Of a stretch of 64,000 nucleotides of DNA, positions 40,856-50,839 are shown in pieces. The notes below the pieces were generated by a model that was not told the origin of the DNA, did not search any database, and was given only the letters and a program-made list of their open reading frames with translations. Each line of letters starts with the position of its first letter. Within the stretch, counting starts at the first letter, position 1. The position numbers were made by a program, and so were the translations under genes. The stretch covers positions 1 through 64,000 of IMG/VR virus record IMGVR_UViG_3300002053_000019; one strand, 5' to 3'. Source of the DNA: a virus.

Positions 40856-42796
40856 ATGGCAACATTATGGGGACATTTACCAGAAAGTCCGCCAGCAGAA
40901 ATTATAGAACCAGCGCTTAGACAGATAGCCGCACAGGCTATAGCTGGAGCTGGTGGAGTTGCGCCTGATGTATTTACAGGCAGTCCAGCATGGGAGGCAC
41001 AAAGACGAGTTCCTCAAACTTGGGGAGATCTACTTCGTTTATTGCTCGGTGGAGGAATGACAGGATATATTCCTCCTGAAAGGTTGGAACAGCTTAGGAC
41101 CCCAACTGGACCTTCAATGATAGGAAGAAGTCCTGAGGAACAGGCTGCGATTGCTGCAGCTAGTGTTCCGGCAGTCCCTTCTAGAGCCATGTTTGGAGTG
41201 GAAGAAGGAATGGCAGGATTACCAACGCCAACTCCTACTGTACCGACTCCTGTGACCCCTCCTACAGCAGCTCCTAAACCGAAGACAGGGGAACGACCAT
41301 TATATGGCGTTGTTCCGCCTAAGGCGAAGGAAGGTGCAGCATACGAGGCACTTACCGGAGAGGCCGTGCCCCCTGCGGAACCAGAAGAAGAGGAAATGCC
41401 TTTTGCACTTCCTCCTTTTCCAGAAGGAGTGGACTTTGAAAGTGAAATGAGAAGGATAGCTGCGACAGCTCCTAGGACTCCAGAAGAGATCGCTGGACCT
41501 AGGCCAACTATTCCTAGAGCACCACTTCCTTTAGAATTACTTAGACAATTCTCTTATGGGATGCTCTACGGTGGAGCTAGAGGAGCAGAAGAGCACGAAC
41601 GTAGAATACAAGCGGTATTAGATAAACAATATGATGACAAATTACAGATGGCTGTTGCTGCTGCTAGTGAAGAGAGAAAGGCAGAGTATGCTATATTAAG
41701 TAATAAAGTAGAACAGCAAAAGATTGCTGAGGAAGGTTATGGCAAGTATTTAGAGCACATTGGAAGAGTTTATCCTGAGTCATTTACTACGCGTCCAGAA
41801 GTTTTAGGAGCAGCTATGCGACTTTGGCACATGGATGAGAAGGCTATAAATGAATTTTTAGCTTCTCGTAAACGTCCTGATGGTACTTATGATCTGGGGA
41901 AATCAGAAGTAGATAGAAAAGTGCATGCGTATAAGACACAGGCTAGAGCAATGAAGATAATGTATCCCGCTCTTTCGGAAGAGGAAATTGCAGAGATCGT
42001 CGTAACTGGTGGATTTATAGATCATACTAAACGATTTGAGAATAGAATGATGAGTGATCTAGCTGCTGCTCAACAGAAAGGGGACATGAAAGAATATAAT
42101 AAACTATTGGATCAATTTACTGCATATAAAAGTGCTATGCAGAAAAGTGCATTACGTGAATCCATGGACAAAATGACAGTTTTATACCAAATGAAAGATG
42201 TAATCGTGAAGAATCAAGGACAGGATTTCTTCAACTGGTTATCACAAAGTGCATATGCCAGCCTATTTGGAGCCAGAGTTCCTCATCCCTCTGAGATAGA
42301 GAAGGTTACAAAAGAAAAGGAAATGACTCCAACAGAGAAAGCTAAGATGCAAGAGATGAGATTGAAATATACAGGTCTTCCTGGAATTCTCGTTCTAATG
42401 TACCCAGAACAGGCCACAAAGGAAGGCGGCATTCTATTTGAACAAGAGAATGCTAGAAAGGTAATTGACAAATATAATATGGTAAAAGCCGAAGTTCAGG
42501 ATATGATTCAGAAAGGACAAACTCCTGAGAAGGCCATGAAACATATTAATAAACAGGTGTCTAAAGAAGAACAAGCTCTATTATGGAAAATGGCAGATAC
42601 GACTAGAATATACATGACTTCCGTGGACCCGTTAACTGGGAAATTAAGAACAGATCCCACTGGGCGTCCACGATCAGAGATTCTTAGACACGTTATGATA
42701 ACTCCTGATAACTTTTTACAAATTATAGAATTAATAGATATGGGGGAAACTAATATAAATATTATTAGATATTTCCGAACTCCTCCTACCAAATAA
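40856..42796 (+). CDS. internal virion (ejection) protein, 646 aa
   Basis: Begins after AGGAGAGAG. N-terminal low-complexity Pro/Ala/Glu regions (residues 90-200), followed by a long helical charged region (HERRIQAVLDKQYDDKLQMA to residue 600). No catalytic site seen. Its place between the Gly-rich protein and the 2332-aa protein fits an ejection protein complex. Confidence 0.5.
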   Translation: MATLWGHLPESPPAEIIEPALRQIAAQAIAGAGGVAPDVFTGSPAWEAQRRVPQTWGDLLRLLLGGGMTGYIPPERLEQLRTPTGPSMIGRSPEEQAAIAAASVPAVPSRAMFGVEEGMAGLPTPTPTVPTPVTPPTAAPKPKTGERPLYGVVPPKAKEGAAYEALTGEAVPPAEPEEEEMPFALPPFPEGVDFESEMRRIAATAPRTPEEIAGPRPTIPRAPLPLELLRQFSYGMLYGGARGAEEHERRIQAVLDKQYDDKLQMAVAAASEERKAEYAILSNKVEQQKIAEEGYGKYLEHIGRVYPESFTTRPEVLGAAMRLWHMDEKAINEFLASRKRPDGTYDLGKSEVDRKVHAYKTQARAMKIMYPALSEEEIAEIVVTGGFIDHTKRFENRMMSDLAAAQQKGDMKEYNKLLDQFTAYKSAMQKSALRESMDKMTVLYQMKDVIVKNQGQDFFNWLSQSAYASLFGARVPHPSEIEKVTKEKEMTPTEKAKMQEMRLKYTGLPGILVLMYPEQATKEGGILFEQENARKVIDKYNMVKAEVQDMIQKGQTPEKAMKHINKQVSKEEQALLWKMADTTRIYMTSVDPLTGKLRTDPTGRPRSEILRHVMITPDNFLQIIELIDMGETNINIIRYFRTPPTK

Positions 42797-42809
42797 TAAG
42801 GGGTAATTT

Positions 42810-45800
42810 ATGCCTTTAGAGGAACAAGTACAACAGTTAATAGATTTAATTAAAGAAAAAGAAGAACCTACTGTAGCTCCCACACCCACTCCAAAGCCAA
42901 CGGCTCCGGAAGAGCCCGCAGCGCCAACAGGAGAAGGAGTCGCCGATGTGTTGGCAATGCAGAGGGAACAGACAGCTCCCTTTATGATAACACAAAGAGA
43001 TATAGGGGCTTTAGGGCATCTATTAACTGGTTTTAAACTAGGATTGTATGGTGAATTAGACTTTTTAGATAAAGCATCTGAATGGGTATCTAATCTTACA
43101 GGATTAGAGAAAGGCGGGGTCTTTGGTGAATTAAGAGACAAAGTTGCGCCGGAAGATTACGAATTATCTGACACTGGTCTAACCGCTACCATCCTAAGAG
43201 CTGTAGGCATGCTTCCTGTCCAATTGGGAGCAGCTATGATGGCTGGAGGAATTGGTGGTGGTATCCTTAAAATAGCTAGATTACCACAAGCAGTAATCCT
43301 TGGTCGTGGCGGTATATCATTAGCCAGAGGTGCAGCAATGCCACTGAAGGGTGCTAGAATGTTTGGCCTAGGAATGCCTACTGGATTTGGTTTAATGGGA
43401 GCAGCAAGAGCAGGAGTCCAACCAGAACCTTCTGCTGCAGAAATGATTAAACATGGTTTGACAGGCGCTGGAATGGGCTTTGGACTAGAGGCTTTGGCTC
43501 CTATGAGAGCTATAGCTCGTATCCCAGGTACAGCTGGTATATTTGGTGGATTAACCGCACTAGAGGGTGCACCTGCTGAGGAGACGATTGCTCAGACTTT
43601 AGTTGGAGGTCTTTTGGGACTTCTTGGTAGACGTCCTAAATATCCTGAAGCTCCACTTCCTACTGCTGAAGTGCCTGCTGCTGCTGGAGTACCTCCAAGA
43701 GCACCAGAACAGATGGGCCTTCCGTTAAGAGTACGTAGACCTATGGCTCCTATAGAAGAAGGAGTAGAGCAACTTCCTCTTCCATTAAGAGTTACTGAAC
43801 CAATGGAAAGAGAAGCTCCTCCTAAAGTAGCCGCTCCAGTAGTGGAGAAACCTACTACGGTGGAGGCACAACCAAAGCCTGATTCATTATATATTTCTAG
43901 AAATGAGATTATAGATGGTTTAGTTGTTAAGAAAGATTTTAGACGAGGAGTACTTGAGCAGCTTTCTGATCCAGTTCTTGCGTGGTTGAATACCTCAAAA
44001 ACCATAAAGGGATCACAAGTAACATTTGATCCTACGACTAAAGCGGTAATAAAGAAGGTTGGTCGCAAGAGAGTCGTAGGTAAAATGACCGATAAAGAAC
44101 TTGTGGACGAGTCAAATACTACGATGTCCATGACTCGCTATAATCAAGTCATGACTGAACTGAAATCCAGACAACTTAGAGACATCGCTCTTGGTAAGGA
44201 ACGGGTCGATTTAGCGGAAGAAGTTTCGGTCAGGGAACCAGTACGCAAACCAACAGTAGCTGAAGGAATGGAAGGGGCTACTCCTGTGGAGCGTATTCCT
44301 TATAGGAATGCATTAGTACAGGCTGCATATGGAGAAATTACTGAAGGTTTTCCAGAGAAGCGCTTAACTATAGATGAATTCTTAGAGACTGCTAAAGGTG
44401 TATATAAATTAACTCCAGAAGAACGTATAGAATTAACCAGACTTCTTAATGGAGAAGGATGGAGAATTATTGGCGAAGGGGAAACCCTAGATAAATTGGT
44501 TGGACGTAGAATAGAAGAACAGATGAAGGAACCTCCTAGAGTACCTGAGGAACTGACAGCCGAAGAAATTAAAGCTATAGCTAAACAAGATTGGGAAAAG
44601 ACACATGATGAATATTTGAAAAAGGCAAGAGAAGATAAACTTATTCCCAGTGAAGAAGAATATAATAAACTTTCCCTATCTGAGAAAGAAGAAATCACTG
44701 ATTTTTTGGATGATGTGTATGAGCTTTATGGTGAGATAGAAGCTTTAAAGGCCCAGAAAAAGTTCGATAAAAAGACAGCGAATACTTATTCAAGGAAAGT
44801 AGGGATTGTAAAAGGCAATATAAATAGGATCTTCAGTGCGGCCATGCGTGAGAGAGCAGGACGAGTAAAGGTCCCTGAAGAGATGGTGAGGAAATATGGG
44901 CTTCCTGAAGAGAAGCCTGAAAAAGTCGAAGTACCGAAGAAAGTTCCTGAAAAGGTGAGAGAGATCACAGGAGCAAAGGCACTTTATATAGATAAAGCTG
45001 TTGAGTTATGGGGAGAGAAAGCCAGGATGAATTTGGCCAGCCTCTCCGTCACAGACTTGATGAGAATTGTAGAAGGCAAGCTTACTCCAGAAGAGTATTC
45101 AATTACTCCTAGTGGAAGATTAGTAAAGATTCCTTCAAAAGTAGCAAAACCTGTTGAAATTAAAGGACTTAAAGTAAGATTCAAAGAACATCCAGAAGAT
45201 CCAAATATCATGACAGCTATCGCTGGTGTGCCAGGAGCTGAGGCTATAGGTTTATGGTCAATTCGATTGCCTGTAGAAAGAAAACCTGGGGAGAAAGTTG
45301 GATGGTATAGCATAGAAGCGGATGTTACCCCTGAATTTACACGAAAGGGAATAGGCACTGCTATGTTTGATGCTATTGAAAAACAATATGGTGAACATTT
45401 AGGTAGAGTAGGAGAACTTACTGGAGCTGGAGCCAAATTTGTTGAGGGCCTAAAAAGAAAAGGAAGAAAATATAAGGATATTGATGTTGAAGAGGTAGGA
45501 ATAGAACCAGAAGCTCCTCCTAAAGTAGAAGCTCCAATCAAAGCTCCAAAATTGAGTAAAAAGGAAGAAGCTGGGATTAAACTTGAGCTTACTACTATTC
45601 GAGAGAAGTATACTGGTAGACCAGATTTAGAGAAAATTGTTGCTTCATACGAAAAGCATAGACGAAGTGGCTTGAATATTAAAGCTGCTGTAGAGGCCAT
45701 GCGGCAGGAAATAGGTCTTCCTGAGAAAAAGGAAGCCGTTACTAAACCAGAAGCTTTAACAGAAGGAGAAAAGATTATCACTGGCCTCAGAGAAGAATTA

Positions 45801-48800
45801 AAGGCTGAAGGCAAGAAGACTCCTGAAGAAGTTCTTCGAGAAAAAGCCAAAGAACCTACAGAGGCTGAGACTTGGGCTGTGCCTGAAGAGCCAAAGAAAG
45901 CTCCAGAAGGCGACATTGCGATGGAAGTCACGATGATTAGAACACGGTATAAAGATCGTGCCAATGTAGATAAGATGGCTGAATTATATGAACGATACAG
46001 GAAAGAGGGTCTTGATGTGCAGGAAGCAGCACAACGTGCTGGCAAGGAAGTTGGATGGGAGGTTAAAGCTCCTGCTCCAAAAGCTGCACCTACTAGAGGA
46101 AAGCCCTCTGCTGAGAAGGCTACGGCTAAATTAGAAAAAGAAATAGATAAGGAACTTAGAGACCTATATAGTTTAGCACTTAATAGAGCCTTAGGGGAAG
46201 GATTATCTGAAACTGAAGCTATTACAAAAGCAGACGCTGCTCTTTCTAAACCAGAGGTTAAAACCTATGTAGAAAATCGTAGGAAAGGAATGAGTAGGGA
46301 CGAAGCAACTCAGAAAGTTAGGGATAAGACTACTACTAGAGTTATTCTTCGAAAATCAGATGGAACAGAGCATGTAGTTACTAAGAAAGTTGCTAAGGAT
46401 GTTGCAGATGCTGCGGTCGAACAAGTAGATAAGACTGTTGAAACTGCTGTCAAAATGGGAGCAGATCCTGAAATTGCTAAACAGGTTGCAGATTATAGAC
46501 CCGAAGTAAAATCAGATACTTTGATACGGCCAGAAGGGATGGAGCATTATCCAAATCCCAACGAGATCTTTATAAGCGCAATACTATCTCCGACGAAACT
46601 GGCGGAGGGATTGCCAAAGATAAAGAATGAAGTTAAACTCCTTACAGATCAATTAAATCGTATGCTTTCGTCAGCAGAGGGTATAAGAAAGGAGCTTGAC
46701 AAGCCTGGCTTAAATTTGGACAAGAGAATGGATTTAGAAGCCAAGATTAGGGCTCAAGCCAATCTTAAGAACCAAATAGTTAGAGAACTAAGTGAGTATA
46801 CTGCGGCTGCCAGATATCTAGAAGAGAATATGAAAGCGGCCCCACAAGCACTTAAAGTTGAAAAACGCTTCCAAGATGCTCAAGGTGGAGTTACAATTAT
46901 CTCTGAAAAGATTCCTGGTGGAGACAAGTTCTACATGTTGCAGGATGAGATGGGGCATGCTCCTCATATAGATTCTAGAGTTAAATATGCTGGAGCTGCT
47001 GAACTTGCGGAATCAAAAGATGAAGTTAAAGTTAAGATCTTAAATATAGATAAGAATATTGATCCTAGATTCGGTCGTATGCTTCTAGATTCAATACAAG
47101 AGAAGTATATGATGGGAGAGAAAGGAAAGAAAGTAACACGAGAGCCAGGAGCAGGAGGCTCTATATGGGATGCCGCAGGGGATAAAGATGCGGATAGAAT
47201 TGTAGAAGAAGTCGGATATGATAAAACGAGTAAAGAAGCTGTTGGTAAAGAAGGAGCGTATCAAGAGCAGGGATTACTAGAGAAGTTTTGGTATTCTTGG
47301 AGAGGCTATCCAGGAGAGCGAGAACAATTTAGAACAGCCATGAGAGCTGCTCATGATATTCGTGGTAATATAGATCCTTGGTTGACTGGTGTGGAATCTC
47401 GACGAGTTCCTACTAAAGAAGATATGGTTTCTGTGCTTGATTTAGGATCAGATCCTGTATCAAGTAAAAATCCTATAATTGCATGGGCTGCTGGATTAGC
47501 CAAACAGCAAGAAGAAAGAATGAGCATATATATTAAGAGAGCCACAAAATATTTAGATGAGCATATGGGGTGGTTAAGACAGGATAAAGCAAAGAATAAA
47601 GAATTCGTATACCATATGCATGGCATAAGGAAGTCTAATGATCCTCGTATATTAGAGACTGAGAAAGCCGTTAGAAGGGTTGAAGATGATGTTGCCCAGA
47701 TGTTCGATTTGGAGAAACGAGGTCTATATAGGAAAGGGCACTTTGGTTTGATTATAGATCGACAAAAAGCTTGGGATTACTTTAGTCAGCCACTAGCTCT
47801 GGCAAGCGAATTTAGAGAATTACCAGTAAAGATTCAAGCAATGTTGACGGAGAATAATTGGGTAAGAGCTAAGTACTTAGTTGACAAGTTTAAAGTTTGG
47901 GATAAGATTCCTAGGGAAGAGAAGGCATGGATTGAAGATCATATTTTTCCTTGGGGAGGCATATTCACTGATTGGATGAAATCTCCTGGATTCTTACAGA
48001 GGATGTTGCCTAAGGAATATCATGTGAAATACTTCCAGGAAAGAAAATCTAATATGGAATTCTTGGCAAAAGAAGACGCCTGGAATACTATGCAGATATA
48101 TCTACATAGTGCTGTTAGAGGCGGGATGTGGAATGATTATTTGCAGACAGTACGTCCAGTAATAAATCAATTGAATTTTGCCAATAAACCAGGGAGCGTT
48201 AGACATTACTTAGAAACCTATGTTAAGAACCTAGTGTATCCTGATACTGGATATCTGGATACTAAGTGGAATTCTTTAGTGATGGAAGTCGGTAGAATTC
48301 TTGGACGGGATTTTGGTGGAGCGGCTTACTTTATGCCAAGAAAACTAGCTGCCATGTATGGCAGAGCATTATATAGAGGAGCTTTAGGACCAGATACTGC
48401 AGTACGAAATTTAACACAAACTCTACATACTTGGGCAAACTCTGGGGAGCTCTCTACTTTAACTGGTTTGAGAGACTACCTGCATGGTATCACTACTCAG
48501 AAACTAGAGAAGGTTGGAGTGAAAGTAAAAGTTCCTAAGAAATTCAAAGATTTCAAAGAATATTATGACATAGTTGACGAGTTTTTAGGGCATGATTTTG
48601 AGAAATTGTATAAGAATGATAAGACCACTATGGATAATATAAGGAAGGCATCTACTTGGATTACAAGGATGGCCCTATTCCCTATGCATCTTACTGAAAA
48701 TATTAATAAAGGTATTGCATACATGGCAGGATTGCATGAAGGAATAGAAAAAGGATTAGATTATAGAACTTCACACTTAATAGGAGTAAGTAAAGCTTCT

Positions 48801-49808
48801 AAATTCCAAAACTTCGATTTAAGAATGACAGAAGCACAATGGTATGCGGTAAATAAGATGACGGAGTCACAATATGGGTACACTACAGTCCATACATCTC
48901 CTTATCTATATGGTACTGGAAAGAAGTTCTTTACTCCATTTTGGTCATTCCCTTTGAAAACTTTCCAATTCTTAGGAAATGGCATTAAAGAAAGTTTTAT
49001 ATCTGAAGATGCAGCCAGGTTAACTAGATTCTTAGCCCTAACAGGATTCTTCGCATCTGCTCCAGTTATACTAGCTGAGATGCTAGGAGTTGATACATTC
49101 GCTCTTTGGGGCAAAGGAGCACTCCCCTTTAATATCTACCCAGCCTGGATGAAGGGAATGGGAGATATCTATACTGCCCTTGGTGGGAATGATCCAAGTT
49201 ACTTAGACCAAGAGCGGGCACAAAGAGCTGGTATGAGTTTTGTTGGATTATTGGCTGTTCCACAATGGAGAGCAGGGAAAAAGCTTATAAAGAATATCGA
49301 AGATCTACAAAAAGGATATGAGACTTGGGGTCCTGGAGAGCATCCATTTAACTCGATTAATATAGCTTCAGTAATTCTAAAGATGTGTGGATTCCCTCCG
49401 ATAGAGTCTAAAGAAGCTAGAGACCTATTGAAGGAACTTCGTAGAGAAGAAATGAGTGTCTACAAGAAGCATGATTATGTAAAGAAAATTGCAGATATAT
49501 ATGAGAAAGGTGGCATGAAAGCCATTGACAGTGTTAGAAAGATAATTGGTAAGGCTAGAGAGGAGGGTATAAATATTAGGCCACAGGATATATCTAGTTA
49601 TCGTAGATTAAGAGAACTAGACATCTACACTATGAAGCTACTCCGTGGTAAGAAAGAGCTTAGAAGAGGAATCTGGGGAGAAAGGCTACGAGAGGCTAGA
49701 GAAGAATATCTTGGAAAGAAGAAGTATGGTACACGACCTATCTGGTCATTACCAAGACAAATAGAACCTAGGGAAGAGGAGAGCTTCCAGGGTATAGGAG
49801 AAGAATAA
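42810..49808 (+). CDS. giant internal virion protein, 2332 aa
   Basis: Very large multidomain protein: a Pro/Glu linker start, a Gly/Ala hydrophobic segment (about 128-160), a Lys/Glu-rich helical region and a GNAT-like fold at about residues 786-893 (GWYSIEADVTPEFTRKGIGT). A repeated 50-residue unit occurs twice (about 917-969 and 1034-1086, both with IR(E/T)(K/R)Y and YE(K/R)...GL). A long helical second half ends with a membrane-active-looking segment (FASAPVILAEMLGVDTF, about 2025). Giant polyvalent proteins are ejected by some podoviruses; enzymatic activity of the GNAT-like module is untested. Confidence 0.65.
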   Translation: MPLEEQVQQLIDLIKEKEEPTVAPTPTPKPTAPEEPAAPTGEGVADVLAMQREQTAPFMITQRDIGALGHLLTGFKLGLYGELDFLDKASEWVSNLTGLEKGGVFGELRDKVAPEDYELSDTGLTATILRAVGMLPVQLGAAMMAGGIGGGILKIARLPQAVILGRGGISLARGAAMPLKGARMFGLGMPTGFGLMGAARAGVQPEPSAAEMIKHGLTGAGMGFGLEALAPMRAIARIPGTAGIFGGLTALEGAPAEETIAQTLVGGLLGLLGRRPKYPEAPLPTAEVPAAAGVPPRAPEQMGLPLRVRRPMAPIEEGVEQLPLPLRVTEPMEREAPPKVAAPVVEKPTTVEAQPKPDSLYISRNEIIDGLVVKKDFRRGVLEQLSDPVLAWLNTSKTIKGSQVTFDPTTKAVIKKVGRKRVVGKMTDKELVDESNTTMSMTRYNQVMTELKSRQLRDIALGKERVDLAEEVSVREPVRKPTVAEGMEGATPVERIPYRNALVQAAYGEITEGFPEKRLTIDEFLETAKGVYKLTPEERIELTRLLNGEGWRIIGEGETLDKLVGRRIEEQMKEPPRVPEELTAEEIKAIAKQDWEKTHDEYLKKAREDKLIPSEEEYNKLSLSEKEEITDFLDDVYELYGEIEALKAQKKFDKKTANTYSRKVGIVKGNINRIFSAAMRERAGRVKVPEEMVRKYGLPEEKPEKVEVPKKVPEKVREITGAKALYIDKAVELWGEKARMNLASLSVTDLMRIVEGKLTPEEYSITPSGRLVKIPSKVAKPVEIKGLKVRFKEHPEDPNIMTAIAGVPGAEAIGLWSIRLPVERKPGEKVGWYSIEADVTPEFTRKGIGTAMFDAIEKQYGEHLGRVGELTGAGAKFVEGLKRKGRKYKDIDVEEVGIEPEAPPKVEAPIKAPKLSKKEEAGIKLELTTIREKYTGRPDLEKIVASYEKHRRSGLNIKAAVEAMRQEIGLPEKKEAVTKPEALTEGEKIITGLREELKAEGKKTPEEVLREKAKEPTEAETWAVPEEPKKAPEGDIAMEVTMIRTRYKDRANVDKMAELYERYRKEGLDVQEAAQRAGKEVGWEVKAPAPKAAPTRGKPSAEKATAKLEKEIDKELRDLYSLALNRALGEGLSETEAITKADAALSKPEVKTYVENRRKGMSRDEATQKVRDKTTTRVILRKSDGTEHVVTKKVAKDVADAAVEQVDKTVETAVKMGADPEIAKQVADYRPEVKSDTLIRPEGMEHYPNPNEIFISAILSPTKLAEGLPKIKNEVKLLTDQLNRMLSSAEGIRKELDKPGLNLDKRMDLEAKIRAQANLKNQIVRELSEYTAAARYLEENMKAAPQALKVEKRFQDAQGGVTIISEKIPGGDKFYMLQDEMGHAPHIDSRVKYAGAAELAESKDEVKVKILNIDKNIDPRFGRMLLDSIQEKYMMGEKGKKVTREPGAGGSIWDAAGDKDADRIVEEVGYDKTSKEAVGKEGAYQEQGLLEKFWYSWRGYPGEREQFRTAMRAAHDIRGNIDPWLTGVESRRVPTKEDMVSVLDLGSDPVSSKNPIIAWAAGLAKQQEERMSIYIKRATKYLDEHMGWLRQDKAKNKEFVYHMHGIRKSNDPRILETEKAVRRVEDDVAQMFDLEKRGLYRKGHFGLIIDRQKAWDYFSQPLALASEFRELPVKIQAMLTENNWVRAKYLVDKFKVWDKIPREEKAWIEDHIFPWGGIFTDWMKSPGFLQRMLPKEYHVKYFQERKSNMEFLAKEDAWNTMQIYLHSAVRGGMWNDYLQTVRPVINQLNFANKPGSVRHYLETYVKNLVYPDTGYLDTKWNSLVMEVGRILGRDFGGAAYFMPRKLAAMYGRALYRGALGPDTAVRNLTQTLHTWANSGELSTLTGLRDYLHGITTQKLEKVGVKVKVPKKFKDFKEYYDIVDEFLGHDFEKLYKNDKTTMDNIRKASTWITRMALFPMHLTENINKGIAYMAGLHEGIEKGLDYRTSHLIGVSKASKFQNFDLRMTEAQWYAVNKMTESQYGYTTVHTSPYLYGTGKKFFTPFWSFPLKTFQFLGNGIKESFISEDAARLTRFLALTGFFASAPVILAEMLGVDTFALWGKGALPFNIYPAWMKGMGDIYTALGGNDPSYLDQERAQRAGMSFVGLLAVPQWRAGKKLIKNIEDLQKGYETWGPGEHPFNSINIASVILKMCGFPPIESKEARDLLKELRREEMSVYKKHDYVKKIADIYEKGGMKAIDSVRKIIGKAREEGINIRPQDISSYRRLRELDIYTMKLLRGKKELRRGIWGERLREAREEYLGKKKYGTRPIWSLPRQIEPREEESFQGIGEE

Positions 49809-50839
49809 TGAATATATTTATGATAAGTAACTTTGGAGAAAGCGTAGCTTTGGCACAGGCTTTGGAAAAAGAGAAACATGAACTCTCCTTCTTTATTAAG
49901 AAACGTCCATATAAGAAAATAGGAGATGGACTAGTAAACAAAGTGTCGGATCCTGGTTCTTTATTTACTAAATCGGATTTGATAATTGTGGATGACATTG
50001 GATCAGGAGCTTTTGTAGATAAGGCCAAAAAGATGGGACACTCAGTCATTGGACCAGGAACGGCTATAGAGAATCTGGCAACTGATTTTAGTCTTATGAT
50101 AGATGTTCTCTCCGCTCTTAAAGTCAAAATAGCTACTGATAAAACTGAAGGTCAAATGGCTGTTGTTGGGGCATGGTTTGATGGAGAGAAATTTATTAAG
50201 CCTATACTAGTTGGAACTAAATATGTGAGATTTGCGGCTGGAGATCTAGGTCCCGTAACACGAGGTACTGGAATCTGTGCTATGTCTTCCATTAGATCTA
50301 AGTTATTTCATGAGACATTATCTAATTTACAAGCATTCTTGGCATCGGTAAACTTTGTAGGATTTATCAGTCTAGATTGCTTAATAAATAATGATACTGT
50401 ACATGTGAAATCTATACATCCTTCTTTAGGATTTCCAAATGGAATAATTATGAGTGAGATGTTTTTAAACTCAGCGGGAGATTTCTTGAAGAAATTATAC
50501 AATAAAGAAGTATCTAATGCCCCTGTAAGGATAGACCGTATTCATGTGGGAATTCCTATATTCGTGCCAAATTGGCCTATATTACTTTCAGATTCTTTAG
50601 TAGAAATAAATACTCCAGCTTTTATCCCAATAGGAGTATCTAAAGAAGAAGATTATATACAGATGAGGATAGATGGCCTAGCTGGAATGGCAGTAGGGCA
50701 TGGTTCCTCTGTCGTGGAAGCACGAAATATAGCCTATAAGGCAGCAAATAAAATTAAACATCCTAATGTATTATATAGGAATGATATTGAATTAGATAAT
50801 CAATTCAATAGATTAAGAGAAAAGGGTTGGTGGAAGTAA
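49808..50839 (+). CDS. PurD-like protein lacking ATP-grasp core
   Basis: 343 residues. The N-terminal domain (MNIFMISNFGESVALAQALE; VIGPGTAIENL) looks like the PurD N-domain. The region from KPILVGTKYVRFAAGDLGPV through TRGTGICAM corresponds to the DxGPNTGGMG segment, and GLAGMAVGHGSSVVEARNIA to the C-terminal domain. The B-domain region with the ATP-binding Lys-rich loop is shorter and altered, so it is probably not an active glycinamide ribonucleotide synthetase. Its place inside the internal virion protein cluster is unusual. Confidence 0.6.
   Translation: MNIFMISNFGESVALAQALEKEKHELSFFIKKRPYKKIGDGLVNKVSDPGSLFTKSDLIIVDDIGSGAFVDKAKKMGHSVIGPGTAIENLATDFSLMIDVLSALKVKIATDKTEGQMAVVGAWFDGEKFIKPILVGTKYVRFAAGDLGPVTRGTGICAMSSIRSKLFHETLSNLQAFLASVNFVGFISLDCLINNDTVHVKSIHPSLGFPNGIIMSEMFLNSAGDFLKKLYNKEVSNAPVRIDRIHVGIPIFVPNWPILLSDSLVEINTPAFIPIGVSKEEDYIQMRIDGLAGMAVGHGSSVVEARNIAYKAANKIKHPNVLYRNDIELDNQFNRLREKGWWK

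Noticed and set aside
44984-46045. 353-codon open frame on the minus strand
   Set aside because: It lies antisense inside the 2332-aa gene, is Ser/Ile/Phe-rich as mirror frames of Glu/Lys/Arg-rich genes are, and has no SD.
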